A DNA stretch of 64,000 nt from Tetraselmis striata (lineage: Eukaryota > Chlorophyta > Chlorodendrophyceae > Chlorodendrales > Chlorodendraceae): the NCBI GenBank assembly GCA_006384855.1, contig VCJN01002489.1, positions 62,001-126,000 on the forward strand, given 5' to 3'. The position numbers were made by a program, and so were the translations under genes. Position 1 is the stretch's first letter. Each line of letters starts with the position of its first letter. Shown in pieces: positions 33,796-46,400 of this stretch. Below the pieces are notes generated by a model that did not search any database, was not told the DNA's origin, and saw nothing but the letters and a program-made list of their open reading frames with translations.

Positions 33796-36700
33796 TCAGA
33801 GGACCTGAAACGCGTGGTCGATGTCGGCGCGGCAGATGGGGCACAGGTTGGAGGTGCTCTGCACCTGCTTGCTGCACTCGAAGCACATGCAGATGTGGCC
33901 GCACGGGATGAGCACCGCATCCTTGACGGCCGCCAGGCAGACGATACACTCGTCGTCGTGGCTGCCGTCTGCGGCGGGCCCCAGCGCGGACGCTAGCGCG
34001 GCCGGCACGGCGGCGCCCTTTATCACGTTCACGGCCGGGCCCACGCCCAGGTCCGCCTTGAGCTTGGCCCACTTGGCCTCCTCCTTCTCCTGCTGCAACC
34101 GCGCCAGCCGGCCCTCCGCCTCCTCCACGCTGCCGGGCGGCAGGTGCCGCCGCACCGCATTGGCCGACTCAACCGCCGCCTGCAGCTCCGCGATGGGCAC
34201 ATCCTTCTTGGCCATCGCCTTGGCGAGCTGCTGCTTGGCGGGCGCGACCTGCGTGCGGTGCAACCGAGGGGTAGGGGGTGAGAGCCTGAAACAATGCAAC
34301 GACAAAACCGAGCAAATTATGAAGTATGCCAAAGGATAGTTAGAGACATGTGACACCCGTCAGTAAATGTATGCCATCAAGCACCGAAAACATTTGACCA
34401 AGTCGTCTGTTGTCACTCAGGCGTATCTCACTCATGCGTGATCGCTGCTGGCCATCGCGGCGGTCCCACCGGCGGCAGCTTGTGGGCCGTGTAACGGGTG
34501 CCGGGGCCTCATCTCCGGATGCCAGCCAACATGCTTAACGGAGAAGCAGAGGCCGGGGGGGGGGGGGGGGCAGCAGGCGCGTACCTTGCCAATCTTCTGC
34601 AGCACCTTCTTTCCATATTTGGTGCTGACTCCTGCGGCCGCCACCTGCTCCATCATGCCGCCGATCGCGTCCGTGAGCTCCGCGAGCCGCGCCACGTCCA
34701 TGCAGCCCACGGCCTCCTCCAGCAGCCCCGCCCAGGTCTCGCGGAGCGCGGCCTCCTGGAGCGCGGCAACGTCCTCGCCTGGCGGCGGCGCGGGAGCTTT
34801 GCCGGACGTCTCCTCGCTGAGGCCTTCCTCGCCGTCAGCCGCATGGCTGCTGCCGCCGCTGCCGCGGTGCTTGCCGGCCTTTTTGGACGAGTTGCTGCCG
34901 CAGCCCTTGTCGCCATTGGCACTGCTGGCGGCGTCTGTAGAGCCGGCCTCGCTGGGCTCTGCCTTCTTGTTAGCCGCCTTCTTGCCTGCGACACCCCAGC
35001 GTGCGGACAAGAGGGGAAAGGGGTTAATCCCAGCTCAACCACAGCGTATACGAGAAGGATGGATACGATGGCTACTACGAGAGAATATATCCACCCGCAG
35101 GTTCCGCCATCCCCTGTGAACGACATTCATGATGCCATAAATGTCAAACGGGGGACTCCATAAATGTGCTCCTATGTCTCGCAGTGAAACGACCCAGATA
35201 GTGTACAATGAGAGGAGCCGAGAGAGCCTTGCAAGGCTGACCGCCGCGAGGGCGGTTGTAAGGCAGGGAAGGTAGCCAAAAGGCATGAATATACCCCACC
35301 GCGTGTCCGGCAGTGTACGATACATCCATCAGTAACTAGCTACCCCTGCAGTGCCCCATCTTCCCCAACCTGGGTCGTGCCTGTACCCTTCTTCTTGGCC
35401 TTCTTGGCGGCCTTTTTCTCCTGTTCGCGATGGTCGGCGTCCTCCAGCTCGCGGAGCAGCGCCTCCATGTTCATGTCCGCCTGCTCCTGGCTCACGCTTG
35501 GCCCCTGCTTGGCCGCCGCCTGGCTGTCCAGCTTCTGGCGCAGCAGCCGCTTATCCTGCAGCCGCTGCCGCTGCTCCAGCTTACGCAGCGCGGCCGCCGC
35601 GCCCATGCGCGAGTGCTGCTCCGCGATGCCCAGCGGGCTCATGCCCTCCTCGTCCACCGCAAACACGTCCGCGCCGTGCTCCGCCAGCACGTGGATGCAG
35701 TCGGTGCTGCCGTAGCGCGCGGCGTGGCACATACTTGTGCGCCCCTTGTCATCCATCGCGTCGACACATGCCCCGTTGTCCAGCAGCGCTGACGCGGTCG
35801 TGGAGCGGTCTGCGAGCGCAGCCACCCCCGCATCAGCAATCACCCGCCACCGCCCACAGCCGTCCGCTCAAAGCCAGCAGGACCAGATGAGCTATGCAGG
35901 TGGGGTCGTAAGGGAGGTGACCGAGGCAGTCGGGTGTTCCGTCCTGGGTTGTGCTTGCACTGGCTTGCGATGAGGGACACGGGGCATGAGGCGGCCACAC
36001 CTGAGAACACCGCGATCATGAGTGCGGTGTAGCCATTCCAGTCGCGCGCCTCTCGGTCCGCACCGTTCTGTCACACACAACGGCAAAGAAGAGAAGGAGA
36101 AAAAATGGGCCTCAGGGCTGCTGAGCTGCTTTTCTTTGTCTCAATACCCCTCCCGCCTGCCCACCCCTTCAGGCGTTGCTGTGACCAGGGGGAGAGCCAG
36201 CTGTGTCCCGGCCTGGGTCCAGCCTCTCTTTCCCAAGCCCGGCATGCACATATTCATACACAAGTGCACCGAGCCAAGCCACAGAGTGTGGGGCAAAGGA
36301 GAGGTGGAGGGGAGCGTCATGAGCCTGTGAAAGTGGTGATCATGCCCTCTGCCACTTACATCCCCCCCCCCCCCCCCCCCCCCAACGCTGTCCCTCTCTT
36401 CCCCCGCTTTTGGCCCCAAGTAGCCAGCCACATGAAACTGCCGTAGCTGCTGCGCAGAAAGTCAGAGGCAAGCCGAGACAAGCCGAAAAAGGAAGCGGAG
36501 CAAACAGAGGGGGGAGGGAGTTCGCACCTTGAGCAGTGCAGTCGCGGCACCGGCATGCCCGTTTGTGGCAGCGTGCATGAGCGGCCGGCCACCGCGTACC
36601 TCATCGGTGATCTCCAGATTGGCGCCGTACTTGGCCAGTGTGTGGATGACGGCCGCATGGCCCAGCTGCGCCGCACTGAGGATGAGCTCGCTGCTGGCCT

Positions 36701-37010
36701 CCTGGCGCAAGGAGGTGCAGGAAAAGGCGAGAAGGAGTTCCTCCACGCGCAGCGCGTCGCCCTGCTCCACCGCCAGCATGAGCGCTGCCGCCGCGTCCTT
36801 GTCCGCGTCTGTGGTTGGCGGAGCCGTGGCGTCGGGGCCCAGCGCTGACTGCCCGCGGGCCTTTGCGCCCGGCCCGCCTCCACTGCCGCCGCCTGGCAAC
36901 TCTCGCAGCTGCGCGTACAGCACGGCCAGCGACGCGATGCGCACGCTGTGCAGTAGCAATAGCAGCAACAGCAACAGCTCAGGCCACTTTGAGGTGGACA
37001 AGGAGGGCAT
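33796..37010 (-). CDS. Ankyrin-repeat RING-finger protein, probable E3 ubiquitin ligase (five-exon model)
   Basis: Model (minus strand): 37010-36528, 36067-36001, 35809-35387, 34985-34585, 34248-33796. Intron phases 0,1,1,0 agree; the sum is 1,827 nt and the product has 608 residues from ATG 37010. Near the N-terminus a Leu run encoded by CTG repeats makes a hydrophobic stretch (about residues 11-35) that might be a membrane anchor. Ankyrin repeats span three exons (for example NGADREARDWNGYTALMIAV in the 67-nt exon 2, then GACVDAMDDKGRTSMCHAAR). A Lys-rich and charged middle follows. The last 50 residues form a C3HC4 RING with CIVC, PCGH, CFEC and CPIC. RING domains recruit E2 enzymes, and ankyrin repeats usually bind the substrate; plant XBAT-type ligases share this layout. 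Targets are unknown. Confidence 0.87.
34555..34570 (+). repeat. Poly-G tract in ankyrin-RING intron 4
   Basis: About 16 G on the plus strand, so poly-C on the coding strand, beginning about 14 nt after the donor at 34584. Confidence 0.93.
36362..36383 (+). repeat. Poly-C tract in ankyrin-RING intron 1
   Basis: About 22 C on the plus strand, so poly-G on the coding strand. It is the second exception to the coding-strand C pattern. Confidence 0.94.
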
Positions 37011-38668
37011 TCAGCCCAGCGCAAAGTCCCCTCCAGGCACGCTTACGGGCTTGGGCGCGCTGTCACCTCTGTCCTGCGCCCTTACCAGCGTCAAGTTTCC
37101 CTGCTACCCCCCCCCCCCCTCTGGCGAGGCGCTGCGTCTCATCTCAGCCCTGTGTGCGTGACAGCACCCACGGGGCGTAGTGCAGCCTGGACTGCCAACC
37201 CAGTTGACCCCCCCCCCCCCCCCCCCCCCCCCCCGCAGGTGCAGCCTCTCACCCCTTCTCTGGCTACGTATAGATGACGTACCTACCGGTATTGAATGTC
37301 CCCGGGGAGTAGGGGCGGTGATTAGGGGAGTGGGGGGGGCGCACGTGGAATCCTCCCGGATCGGCGGCGCCTTCCGCATGCACCCGGCGCAGGTGCAGAC
37401 GCCCTCCCCGAAGCCGAGCTCCTTACGCGGCCGCGGCGGCGCGAGCGATCCAGAGTCTCTGTTTTCCATAATTGCGTGTGTCTCGCTGCTCTGGCGGGAA
37501 GCTGCTGTTTTCTGGCTGGCTGGTTGGCTGGCGTAGTTTCCGGGGGTCCGGGGTGCGAGATATCGCCTGTAGCGGTGGTATTGTTTTAAAATCGGTTCAA
37601 CAGGGTCCTCCTCTGAGGAGTACGGGGATGAAAGGTGCAGCAGATATTGGCGTGTAATCCTCAGATATCAAATATATATACACGCTAAAGCGGCTTAAAT
37701 TAACTCGAACTCCATAAAGGGCAGGCGGTAGCACTTGCTTGGTAGAACGAGGGGAGAACGTGGGGATATTTCTAACCAGTATTCGTCGCGTACGCCCGGG
37801 AGAAGGGGCGGCACAGGCAGCAGTAGCGATGCGGCGGTTCAGCTGCCTACAGGTACTGCGAAGGGGGTTATGGCCGGGTTTACGGGGAGACGCGTGAGCA
37901 ATTAAAACGGGTGCAGCAGCCGAGGCCGGCGAGATCAGGGCCGGTAGTCGGCGGGCCTTGGCGGCGGCGTCGCCTCCCTTCATTTTCTATCGGTCAGTAC
38001 CGAGCAGGGATGGCGCCGGCACACCGCGGCCTTTGGAGCAGAAGCAGCGCAGGTTCGACACAGGGGAGGCGTGCCTTTACCACGGGGCTGCCTGGCGCGT
38101 CACAACGGTGGCGACAGGGTTCCGACCGTCGAGAGTGTTTCAGAACGCCGTGGTTTGACGCAGCGCGTAGTAGGTAGCTGAAAGCTGACGACGGGGAGCA
38201 GCCGAGAGCGAGGATTGGATGAGGGGGGCGTTCTTAATGTTTTTTTGCATGCAGATGGGGACAACATAAATAAGGAATACTCTTATAAGGATTACTAATA
38301 TATGTCGATATGTTTAAATATTTAAGAATAACGCGCGCAATAAAGGATTTGAACAGCGCTCGGTACGCCGCTGTTATCCCGCTCGCCCATTCCTAGGGTC
38401 CAGCGCTGTAACCTAACCTAATCCGGCCACCGGAGCCGTACCGCGCAAGTGCTGGAACTTGATTTAAAAGTCAAAAGACGCTCACACCCATCATCTCCGC
38501 CCTAACTGCACGGCAGCCCGAGAACACTTGGTCACGCAACAACCGCACACCGTCCAATGCATACATTGAGACTGACCCGATAGTTACACATACATCGTCG
38601 CGACTCACACTGACTTATCGTAAGGATAGACGGTTCAAACTAGCTCGCGGCGCCTCGCACCCATGCAT

Positions 38669-38670
<2 letters not shown>
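37011..38670. other. Region upstream of the ankyrin-RING gene
   Basis: The C run at 37208-37234 ends in a CCCGCAG acceptor-like site, and a GC-rich patch at about 37350-37440 (plus frame HVESSRIGGAFRMHPAQ) may be an orphan exon. No gene can be assembled. The rest is ordinary intergenic DNA without recognised features. Confidence 0.4.
37208..37234 (+). repeat. Poly-C tract
   Basis: About 27 C ending in CCCGCAG. It may mark an intron end of an unrecognised plus-strand gene. Confidence 0.94.

Positions 38671-38700
<30 letters not shown>
38671..38700 (+). repeat. Poly-G tract
   Basis: An uninterrupted run of 30 G in intergenic DNA. Confidence 0.95.
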
Positions 38701-38702
<2 letters not shown>

Positions 38703-41585
38703 AGCTTTCTCCGGTGCCAGCCGCCGCCTCGGGCCCACCACTACTTCAAAGTTTGGAGCGTCCGTGTCCCCCATGCCCCTGCCCGCCCCGCCCGCGACTC
38801 ACCCTGGATTGAGACAGTGCTCAATTGCCTATTCCATCGGGGCTTGGGAAGCCCACGCACGTGCGACATGTCAGTCGTTGTTCATGACGGGTGATGTCGA
38901 GGCGGATGCGTTAGGTCTTCTGGGAGAAGCCGGTCGTGCCGCTGCATTTTGTCCCCCTCTCCAGAGGGTCCCCTCGTCCCCATATATATGGTCCCCTTGC
39001 TGCCCAGATGAGGATCCCCTCCCCCGGAGGGTCCTCATCATAATCCAAAATGAATCGCAACGCCGCCATCTGTCTTGCAGACCGAAATGACACAAGCGAG
39101 GAGGAGATGCAGTCGGAGACGGACACTCGATCTCTTCGCCGTCGAGGCGGTTGCCTTTGCACTCAGACAAGACTATACGGCCATGCTAATGTGACTAGTG
39201 CGAAGCGCACCGGACTGAGACATGAAGGGCGTTCTTGAAACTGTTGGCTCTAGGCTACACGACGCGCACTGGCGCGGGAGATAGTGCTCGTGGGCGTTCA
39301 ATTCGGCCCACTCAGTCAATGCACGAAGAGCCTTGTGTCTAGATAGTGGATTGGAGGGGGTAGTATGGGGCGGTGTCGATCCCGATGAGGATTGGATGCC
39401 TTTGATGTACGACCACAAGCAACGGTTGAAAAAGTTGCGCGAAAGTACACGGGCGATTCGCCGTCCCATGAGTTTGAGACCTTGGACTTCGACGATATAC
39501 GTGGTGGCCGGGACGTACAAGTACCTATTGCAACGAGTAGTTATTGACGCTTGCTCTTCCTGACAACGACGACTTTTGGCAACACGCTTCGGTGGAGGAT
39601 TTGCGCTCAATGAGGTGCGTATATACACGCCCCCCTCACCCTCGCCCTCGCGATATGCGTTTACATCCTAAATACCTCGCGCATGCGTCCGGCTATAGCG
39701 GTCTGTCGTATGTCTCGGGGCCGCCGAATCTCGCCCTTGTGCTACCCACGACCGAGACGCCATGTGCGGGCTTGAAGAGGATGTTTGGATGGGCGGCGCT
39801 GCGCCACAAAAGTATAATGAAGTTATAGCCGGAAGCACCGCCTCGCCACGAGAAAGATGCGGTGGTGCGACTACAATGAGGCAAGAGATCCGGACTTCTT
39901 CCGGAACATGGCCAACCGCATGGTACACGGCATCGTCCGCGATGGTACGCCGCCGGTTCGTCACTTGTAGTCCCTCTGTGTCGTGCCCCCTCTGTATCGG
40001 GTACGGACCCTCTGTATTTTATTGGGTACCCTCTCTATCGGTACTCTCTCTATCATCGGATACCCTCTGATTTGTGCCGGAAGTTTATTTGACGACGTTC
40101 GGCACTCGCGGTTTTGAAGGCAAGCAACCCCAAACCAGGCAACTTGGCGCGCCTACCAATATTACGCCCACTGTCTATTTACGTGAATTCCCATCTTGCG
40201 GCGTCATGGGAGGCAAGGGGGTATGTTCTCTTATCAAGGCACATTCTCGTTCCATGCAAGATTCGCAACGACGCCCCGCAAATGTGAAGTTGCGATTGTC
40301 GTTCTAGCGCGAACTAAGAGGAAATGGTTTTGCGACGGGTGGAAAGCGCAGACATACATCGATTTTCGTACGGCAACTAGTCCAAGCAGCTCGGCGATTG
40401 GACTAGCCGAGCTGTTTGGCCGATTGTTTAACGAGCCTTTGCGGGGACAGCTGGCAACGGAGGTGCTTGCGAGCATATGGCGAGGGCGAGGAAGAACGCC
40501 GCGCCCCTGCGGAAGCTCCTGCTCCCTACGTTCCAATAGCAACTCCGGGATGCGTATGTGTTGTCGCGCAATAATACCACATGCGCGGGCGGTGTTGTCT
40601 TACACCACCACTCGATGGACGCCATCATCCATTTCATATCAAGCATGGTGTCGAGGGTCTTCATTATCGACTTCGATTCAGGTTTGTTTGTTGTTATTGT
40701 TTGTGCATTGTTGAATCTCATTGTGCATAGCCTAAGGTGACCCGGCGCCGCATCTGGCTACCTTTGTGTCACATAATCGGAGAAGGCGGAGCCATGTGAG
40801 TGGAGTTGCAGTTATTTAACGCCCGTCAATTCCTCCGCCCAAGTTGTAGTTGTGCATCCCCATCCTGTCGTAGCGACAACTAGCGAAGCACCCCCCCCCC
40901 CCCCCCCCCCGGGCCTTCCTTCCGCCTTTAACTCTCCCTCACCACCCACTCCGGCCAATGCAGACATGCGATCCATATACAGGCATAGACAGATATATAC
41001 ATATGTGTGTGTATATATATACTATGTATATGTATATATATATATCAATAAATAAGCACGCACCTCATCGGGCCAGTGTGATTCCAGATAAGCCTTCCTG
41101 CCAATTTTGGCTCTTGTCCGTGCAAAAGCATGGGCGACCTTTTTGGTATGACCGCAGTCAACTTGAAGTGCAGTCAGTTTTGTAGTTGAAGTGTAGTTAC
41201 TTGTGGATTTGTTACTGGCTTTTTTGTAATGCACGCCAGTACGGGTGCCAGTAGTTGTAGGTACAGTACAGGTATGTACTGGAGCCATCGTCCAGATATG
41301 TTGTGTGTCCCACAGCGCAGCGTGCGACGCTGACGATATGCTGCTGCTGCTTGATGATATGATGTGCCGTTGATCTGCGGTTCCTGCTGGCCTTGGGGTG
41401 GCGCCTGTGATCCGCCTGCTGCGCGCCTGCGCGCCGAATATATACGGATACGAATATCCACTGCCCTCCGCCGTCACCTCAGAATTGCCACCGGTCAGCC
41501 ACCCTGGGTGCCTGAGGTTCCGCTCTCGAAACTGCCTGCCTCCCTACCCCTCTCTCGAGAGTAGTCACGCCCCAGCTCAGTGGAC
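38701..41585. other. Unexplained region with protein-like fragments, possible old DNA transposon
   Basis: Several short plus-strand stretches look like eroded coding DNA in different frames: RNDTSEEEMQSETDTRSLRR near 39078-39150, FETLDFDDIRGGRDVQVPI near 39470-39530, and RWCDYNEARDPDFFRNMANR near 39860-39920. An acidic N-terminal segment followed by such fragments occurs in some cut-and-paste transposases, but no catalytic DDE set or terminal inverted repeat was found. Poly-C lies at 40891-40910 and a TATATG-rich stretch at 41000-41050. No gene is called. Confidence 0.3.
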
Positions 41586-43932
41586 ATGGTACACGCCGTC
41601 TTATTGCGCGCCGCCGCGGCAATGCCTGCTGCCGCTGCGGCAGCTCCGGGTGCCCGGCGCTCCCGCTCCAGCGTGTCTGCCAGCGTGGCATCCTCCCGCG
41701 CGGTGGCCGTTCGCGCCGCTGCGCCCGCCCACCCCGCCCCTCGCGCCCTCGTCAGCTTGGCCCGCGCCACCAGCGTGCGCGTCGCGGTCAAGGCGGCGGC
41801 CGGGGAGGCGCCGCCCTCCATCGACTGGGTCGAGGGCGACCCCAGCAACTACACTATCGGCATCCTGGGCGACCTGCACGTGGACCCGCGCGACCTGGAA
41901 CACACCTTCGAGGGGCGCGAGCACATGAGCGCCATCCTCAAGAAGTCGCCCAACCCCTTCCTCGTGTCCCTGGGCGACCTCGGCGAGAGCAAGGACTGCA
42001 CCGAGTCCAAGCAGCTTTACGCTGGCACCAGCGAGTGCTTCAAGCTTGTGCGCGAATACCTGGATGGCTTCGGGGTCGGGTGAGTGCACCCGCAACTCAT
42101 CACCTCTGCGTCCGTTTGATTTTATCATTTTGAGAATAATCAATTTATTGTAAAGTTCTCAGTGATAGCACTGTCTGGGCCAGGCAGTGAGCCCTGCAAC
42201 TCGGGAGACTCTCAGCACCCAGACATGCGTATCAACCATGGCTGTCGACGGCTAACTGTGGCCAGTATCTATTGACTGCTTGGTTAAAGGCGGGGCTGCG
42301 ATGCAGTCCCCCCCCCCCCCCCCCCCCCCCTCTCTCTCTCCCCCACGTCGCGGCTGCCGAGTTAGACTTGGACTTACACTGAGCACGTGCGAGCTGATAG
42401 ACTGATAGCTTCCGCGGCGAGCAGAATGGGGTGAGTAGCTGGTATATATGTGAAATCGCTGACATCTGGCTGCCACCCCGTTTGTAGCTATGACATTGTG
42501 GGTGGTAACCACGACCTGGAGGGCATCGACGAGTTCCCCACTGATGCGGCCAACCTGGAGGCCTACCTGCGCCTTCTAGGCAAGGAGACCCCCCAGTTTG
42601 CGCACGAGATCGCCCCGAAGGTGCTGCTTGTGGGGCTGGGCTCCACGCAGTTCCGCGAGGCGCAGTACACCTCGCACGAGGTGGCGGTGGACCAGGCGCA
42701 GATCGAGTGGTTTGAGAAGACCGTCAAGGAGCACCCGGAGGAGGACGGCTGGCAGATTTTTGTGTTCAGCCACGCCCCCATCATCGGCAGCGCGCTGCGC
42801 GTCCTGCAGGAGTGCCACGTCGTCAACGGCTGCTGCTGGCTGAACCACAACGACAAGGTGAACAGCCAGAAGTTCATCCAGGTCGTGCGCGCCAACCACC
42901 AGATCAAGGGCTGGTTCTCCGGCCACTTCCACCTGTCCCACGACTACGAGGACTCCATCACCTTCCCCGGCGGCAACCTGCGCGGCAGCTGCATCTTTGC
43001 GCAGACCGGCGTGATGACCGCCCGCAGCAGCCGCGACGGCCGCCGCCACTCGCGCCTGGTCCGAGGCAACGCCAACGGCTTCGAGGTGCGGACGTGCTCC
43101 CGCTGTCGGTTTACGCCCTCCGCCCCGAGCTGAGACGCTCTCAGGCTGGGGACATGCCCCGCACCATGCTATGCGGGTACATGAGTACCTTACTTTGCTG
43201 TTTCTGTACCCCCCCCCCCCCCCCCCCCCCGGCATGCAGGTGTGCACCGTGGACCACTCCAAGGGCGGCACGGTGCGCCTTGACGCGACCGTTGTGTTCA
43301 GCGATGAGTGCATCATCGACCTGGAGTCCGGAGAGCCCGACCGCGGCGGCTGCTCCTCCCTGACCTTTGCCCACCAGCACGACGACTACGACCACGACAA
43401 ATGGTTCAGCGCGTACTTGCCCGAGGAGGACGACGAGTGCTACGTGGGCCAGTCCCCCCGTGGCGTCCTGAACTACGACTTCTCCAAGCGCGACCCTGTC
43501 TGCTGGTGGCGTATGGCAGACGGCACCGTGCTGGGCGGTCACAACGGCATGATCATCGAGTACGACCCCACCACGCTGGCGCCGCTCGGCATGGTCGTCA
43601 GCCGCGATGAGCTCGAGAACCGCAAGGTGGCCGTCATCGATGACGAGTGGGGCGGCGACGCGCTCGTGCTGTTCAGCGATGAGGACGACCAGGTGACGGT
43701 GGTGCAGCCCAACGAGGACGGCTCCTACTGGCGCAAGGTGGTGCGCAACAAGATGCACCGCATGCGGGAGATGCGCCGCGCGGCCGCCGCCAAGAACTGG
43801 ATCAAGGAGCTCAAGGGCGAGCAGCTGGAGCCCAAGGTGCTCAACTCGTACGGCCCTTACATCACCACCGCGGGGCAGGTGATGGGCCTGTCCACCAGGG
43901 CGGTCGACCCCAAGGCGGTCGTGATGAAGTAG
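41586..43932 (+). CDS. Calcineurin-like metallophosphoesterase, probably plastid-targeted (three-exon model)
   Basis: Model: exons 41586-42079, 42488-43085, 43240-43932. Phases (2, 0) agree; the sum is 1,785 nt and the product has 594 residues from ATG 41586. The first 70 or so residues are rich in Ala, Arg, Ser and Val with almost no acids, like a chloroplast transit peptide. The metal-binding motifs follow in order: GDLH (about residue 95), LGDLGES (about 128), GGNHD (171-174, right after intron 1), FSHAP (about 258) and SGHFH (about 307). These bind the two metals that hydrolyse phosphoesters. The C-terminal 230 residues (exon 3) form an acidic beta-rich module of unknown role ending in a basic helical segment. 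Substrate cannot be predicted. Confidence 0.9.
42308..42330 (+). repeat. Poly-C tract in metallophosphoesterase intron 1
   Basis: About 23 C on the coding strand followed by a short CT-rich run. Confidence 0.95.
43209..43230 (+). repeat. Poly-C tract acting as pyrimidine tract before exon 3
   Basis: About 22 C end nine bases before the GCATGCAG acceptor of exon 3 (43240), so this run lies where the polypyrimidine tract belongs. Confidence 0.95.
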
Positions 43933-45444
43933 ACGGCCAGCCACGCGGCGGGGGTACCCCCTAGGGAGGGGGCAGTCACTCGGCACTGGAACCTATCCAT
44001 AGCTTCATTACGCCCGTGTCTCGCGCTTACCCCTGTCCATAGCCACCGACAGGGGGCCTCGTCACCTCACATGCATGTCGCGCGAAAATGCGCACCCGGA
44101 ACCGCGTGGCCATGCGGTGCTTTGTCATGCTGCTGCTGCGCGTATCGTGTGCATTCATGGTGTGTCTGCGCTGGTGAGAAGACATGTAGCGGTCATCTGG
44201 GAGTGCTTGGACAGGTGGATACCCATAGATACTATACGGATGCCGACACACCTGTGATGAAAGCCCTTATCAGTAGCCTCAAAGTAGCCGCATGCAACCT
44301 ATCAGAGCATTCGCTATAGAACTTGTATAGCTGGAGTGTCTAGATTTGACCTCTGGCAGGGCAGGGCAGGTTCTTATTTGCAGTGGCCTTATGACCGCGT
44401 CGGCACCCGTAGTGTTGTCAAGGTTGCGTTGTATATTTACGCTACGAGTGCGTGTACCTGAGGTTACGGCGAATATAAACAAGGTGCACGATATTATATT
44501 GCTACTGCCGTGCTGCGGCGAGCGTTGTGCTTTTGAGGCGGATGTCGCCTCAACTGTCGCCTCAACGTAGTGGCAGGATTTGAAATGCATCGGATTCGTG
44601 CTGCGTATACAATACTTTGGAGTACCGGCCAATGCCCCATGCCACTGCAGGTGATGAACACTGGGTGACGCCCCCTAGCCTGCCACCGAAATTTTCTTAC
44701 AAGAGCTGCCCGTGATTATTTTGTACTGTTGCATTTTTTCGGGGGCGTAAGTACTGTATGTTCACACCAGGCTGTAGCCGAGGACACATGCATCCCAGTC
44801 CCGAGGTTTGCCGGATGCAAGTGAATGTGCAACGGTAAGCATACGTTGCGGGACTGGAGACTGCCTGATATTATTACCATTATTACCACCAGCAGGCAGA
44901 TACAGTCAGTCCGATATCTTGCTTGTGGGGACCACCTCCTGGGCCGTGCGTAGGTACCAGGGTACTCCTGTAACCTCAAATCACCGAAAATTCAAGTGTC
45001 GAGATTAATAAGGAAGCAACCCAAAATCCCGGCTCGCTAGCGATCTTATGGATCCATTATAATCCATTTTTTTCTCGTCGTCATAATTATGCTATCAAAC
45101 CTCAGCTATATGAAACGTCTTCAACCGATATTTCTGTACTCCGGAATTTCACTTACAAGATACACTGTAATATGTACTACTAATTCCAAAACCATAAGAT
45201 CAGCACCTGTGCACCGCCACCGGTGAGCTTGTTATATTATAAAATGATAGCCCCTGTACCAGTACCAGTGCCAGTTTTCTAATTCTGGGGAACTGCCCTT
45301 TTGTAATTCACACCAGTGCCAGCGGCCGGCAGTCGCCCCGTATACATTCTCTATATAGTCGACAAACAGCATGTGTAATACTGGAACAGCATATTTAACA
45401 ATGGCGGCACGATTTTAGTTAAGGCGACAGTACTACTTGCGCAT

Positions 45445-45465
45445 GGGGGGGGGGGGGGGGGGGGG
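45445..45465 (+). repeat. Poly-G tract
   Basis: About 21 G in intergenic DNA. Confidence 0.94.
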
Positions 45466-45727
45466 AGGCCCCCTGTGCGTTATTGCCCCCAGAAGCAATA
45501 TGCCAGACTGACAGTGAATAGTAGGAAGATATATGATGGTAGTATGGATGCGATTCGAAAGCGGTGTTGTGGGCAAGAAACAGACTGAGAGTGGATACAA
45601 AAGGGTAGATAGGCGGGCTGGCTGGGGTCGCAGGGAGGGAGGGGCTACTGTCCAAGGGCGGTCTAACAGTGGAGGAGAGAGGCAGCGCCAGCTGCCGTGG
45701 CAGTCGCTCTGCTGGCCTTCAATGCCC

Positions 45728-45755
45728 GGGGGGGGGGGGGGGGGGGGGGGGGGGG
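45728..45755 (+). repeat. Poly-G tract
   Basis: About 28 G in intergenic DNA, 260 bp from the run at 45445. Confidence 0.94.
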
Positions 45756-46400
45756 CTGCGTGTCTGGAGGTTGAATGCTGTTTCACATGCAAACATGTAA
45801 ATATAGACCAGAACGCCAGCTACAAGTACTAACATGCCCTTATCATCAAGGTTGAAAGGTTCGCCATGATTAATGCTGCAGGGGACATTCCATCTGCGGG
45901 CATCTGCTGCGACAGATGCAGAGAAAACTCCGAAATGGACCAGTAATGTACGGATTTATAAGCGTTTATGAAGCCTTTTATAAGCGTTTATAAGGCCGTT
46001 GTGAATTAGAACCCGCCCTACCTGTCAGGGGTCATACGTAGACTAAAATACAGCGAATGTTCTTATAGGCTGCATGCGAGGCCAATTTGGGGCGCGTTGC
46101 AAGATATTTTACTACGGGTGCGTCGGTACACCTACAGGTATTAGTTTGACCAAATCTCCATGTCATAGTTGCTAGGTAAAATGTTTGCCATGCACAACAC
46201 AGACGGCAATCAATCTGCGGGTGCCAACCCGACTATGAGAACAAGAAATATAAGAACGCGCTCTGTCCTTGTTGGTCCCCTTTCTGAACGAATACATCAC
46301 GATATCATTACGATAATTAGGAACATTTGCTAGCACCCATTTCTGAGAGTAAGAACACGGGTTTTCATTTAAGTCGGTCGCAACCCGTAGCTGAAACACT

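Larger units (their letters stand above)
43933..46400. other. Intergenic region
   Basis: No gene was recognised. It holds poly-G at 45445-45465 and 45728-45755. Repeated TTATAAGCGTTTAT words occur near 45955-46000, and a GCGAATGTTCTTATAGG block near 46055 recurs near 48962. Weak similarity exists between about 44500-44560 and the window end (63930-63960), around GCGTTGTGCTT. Confidence 0.45.
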
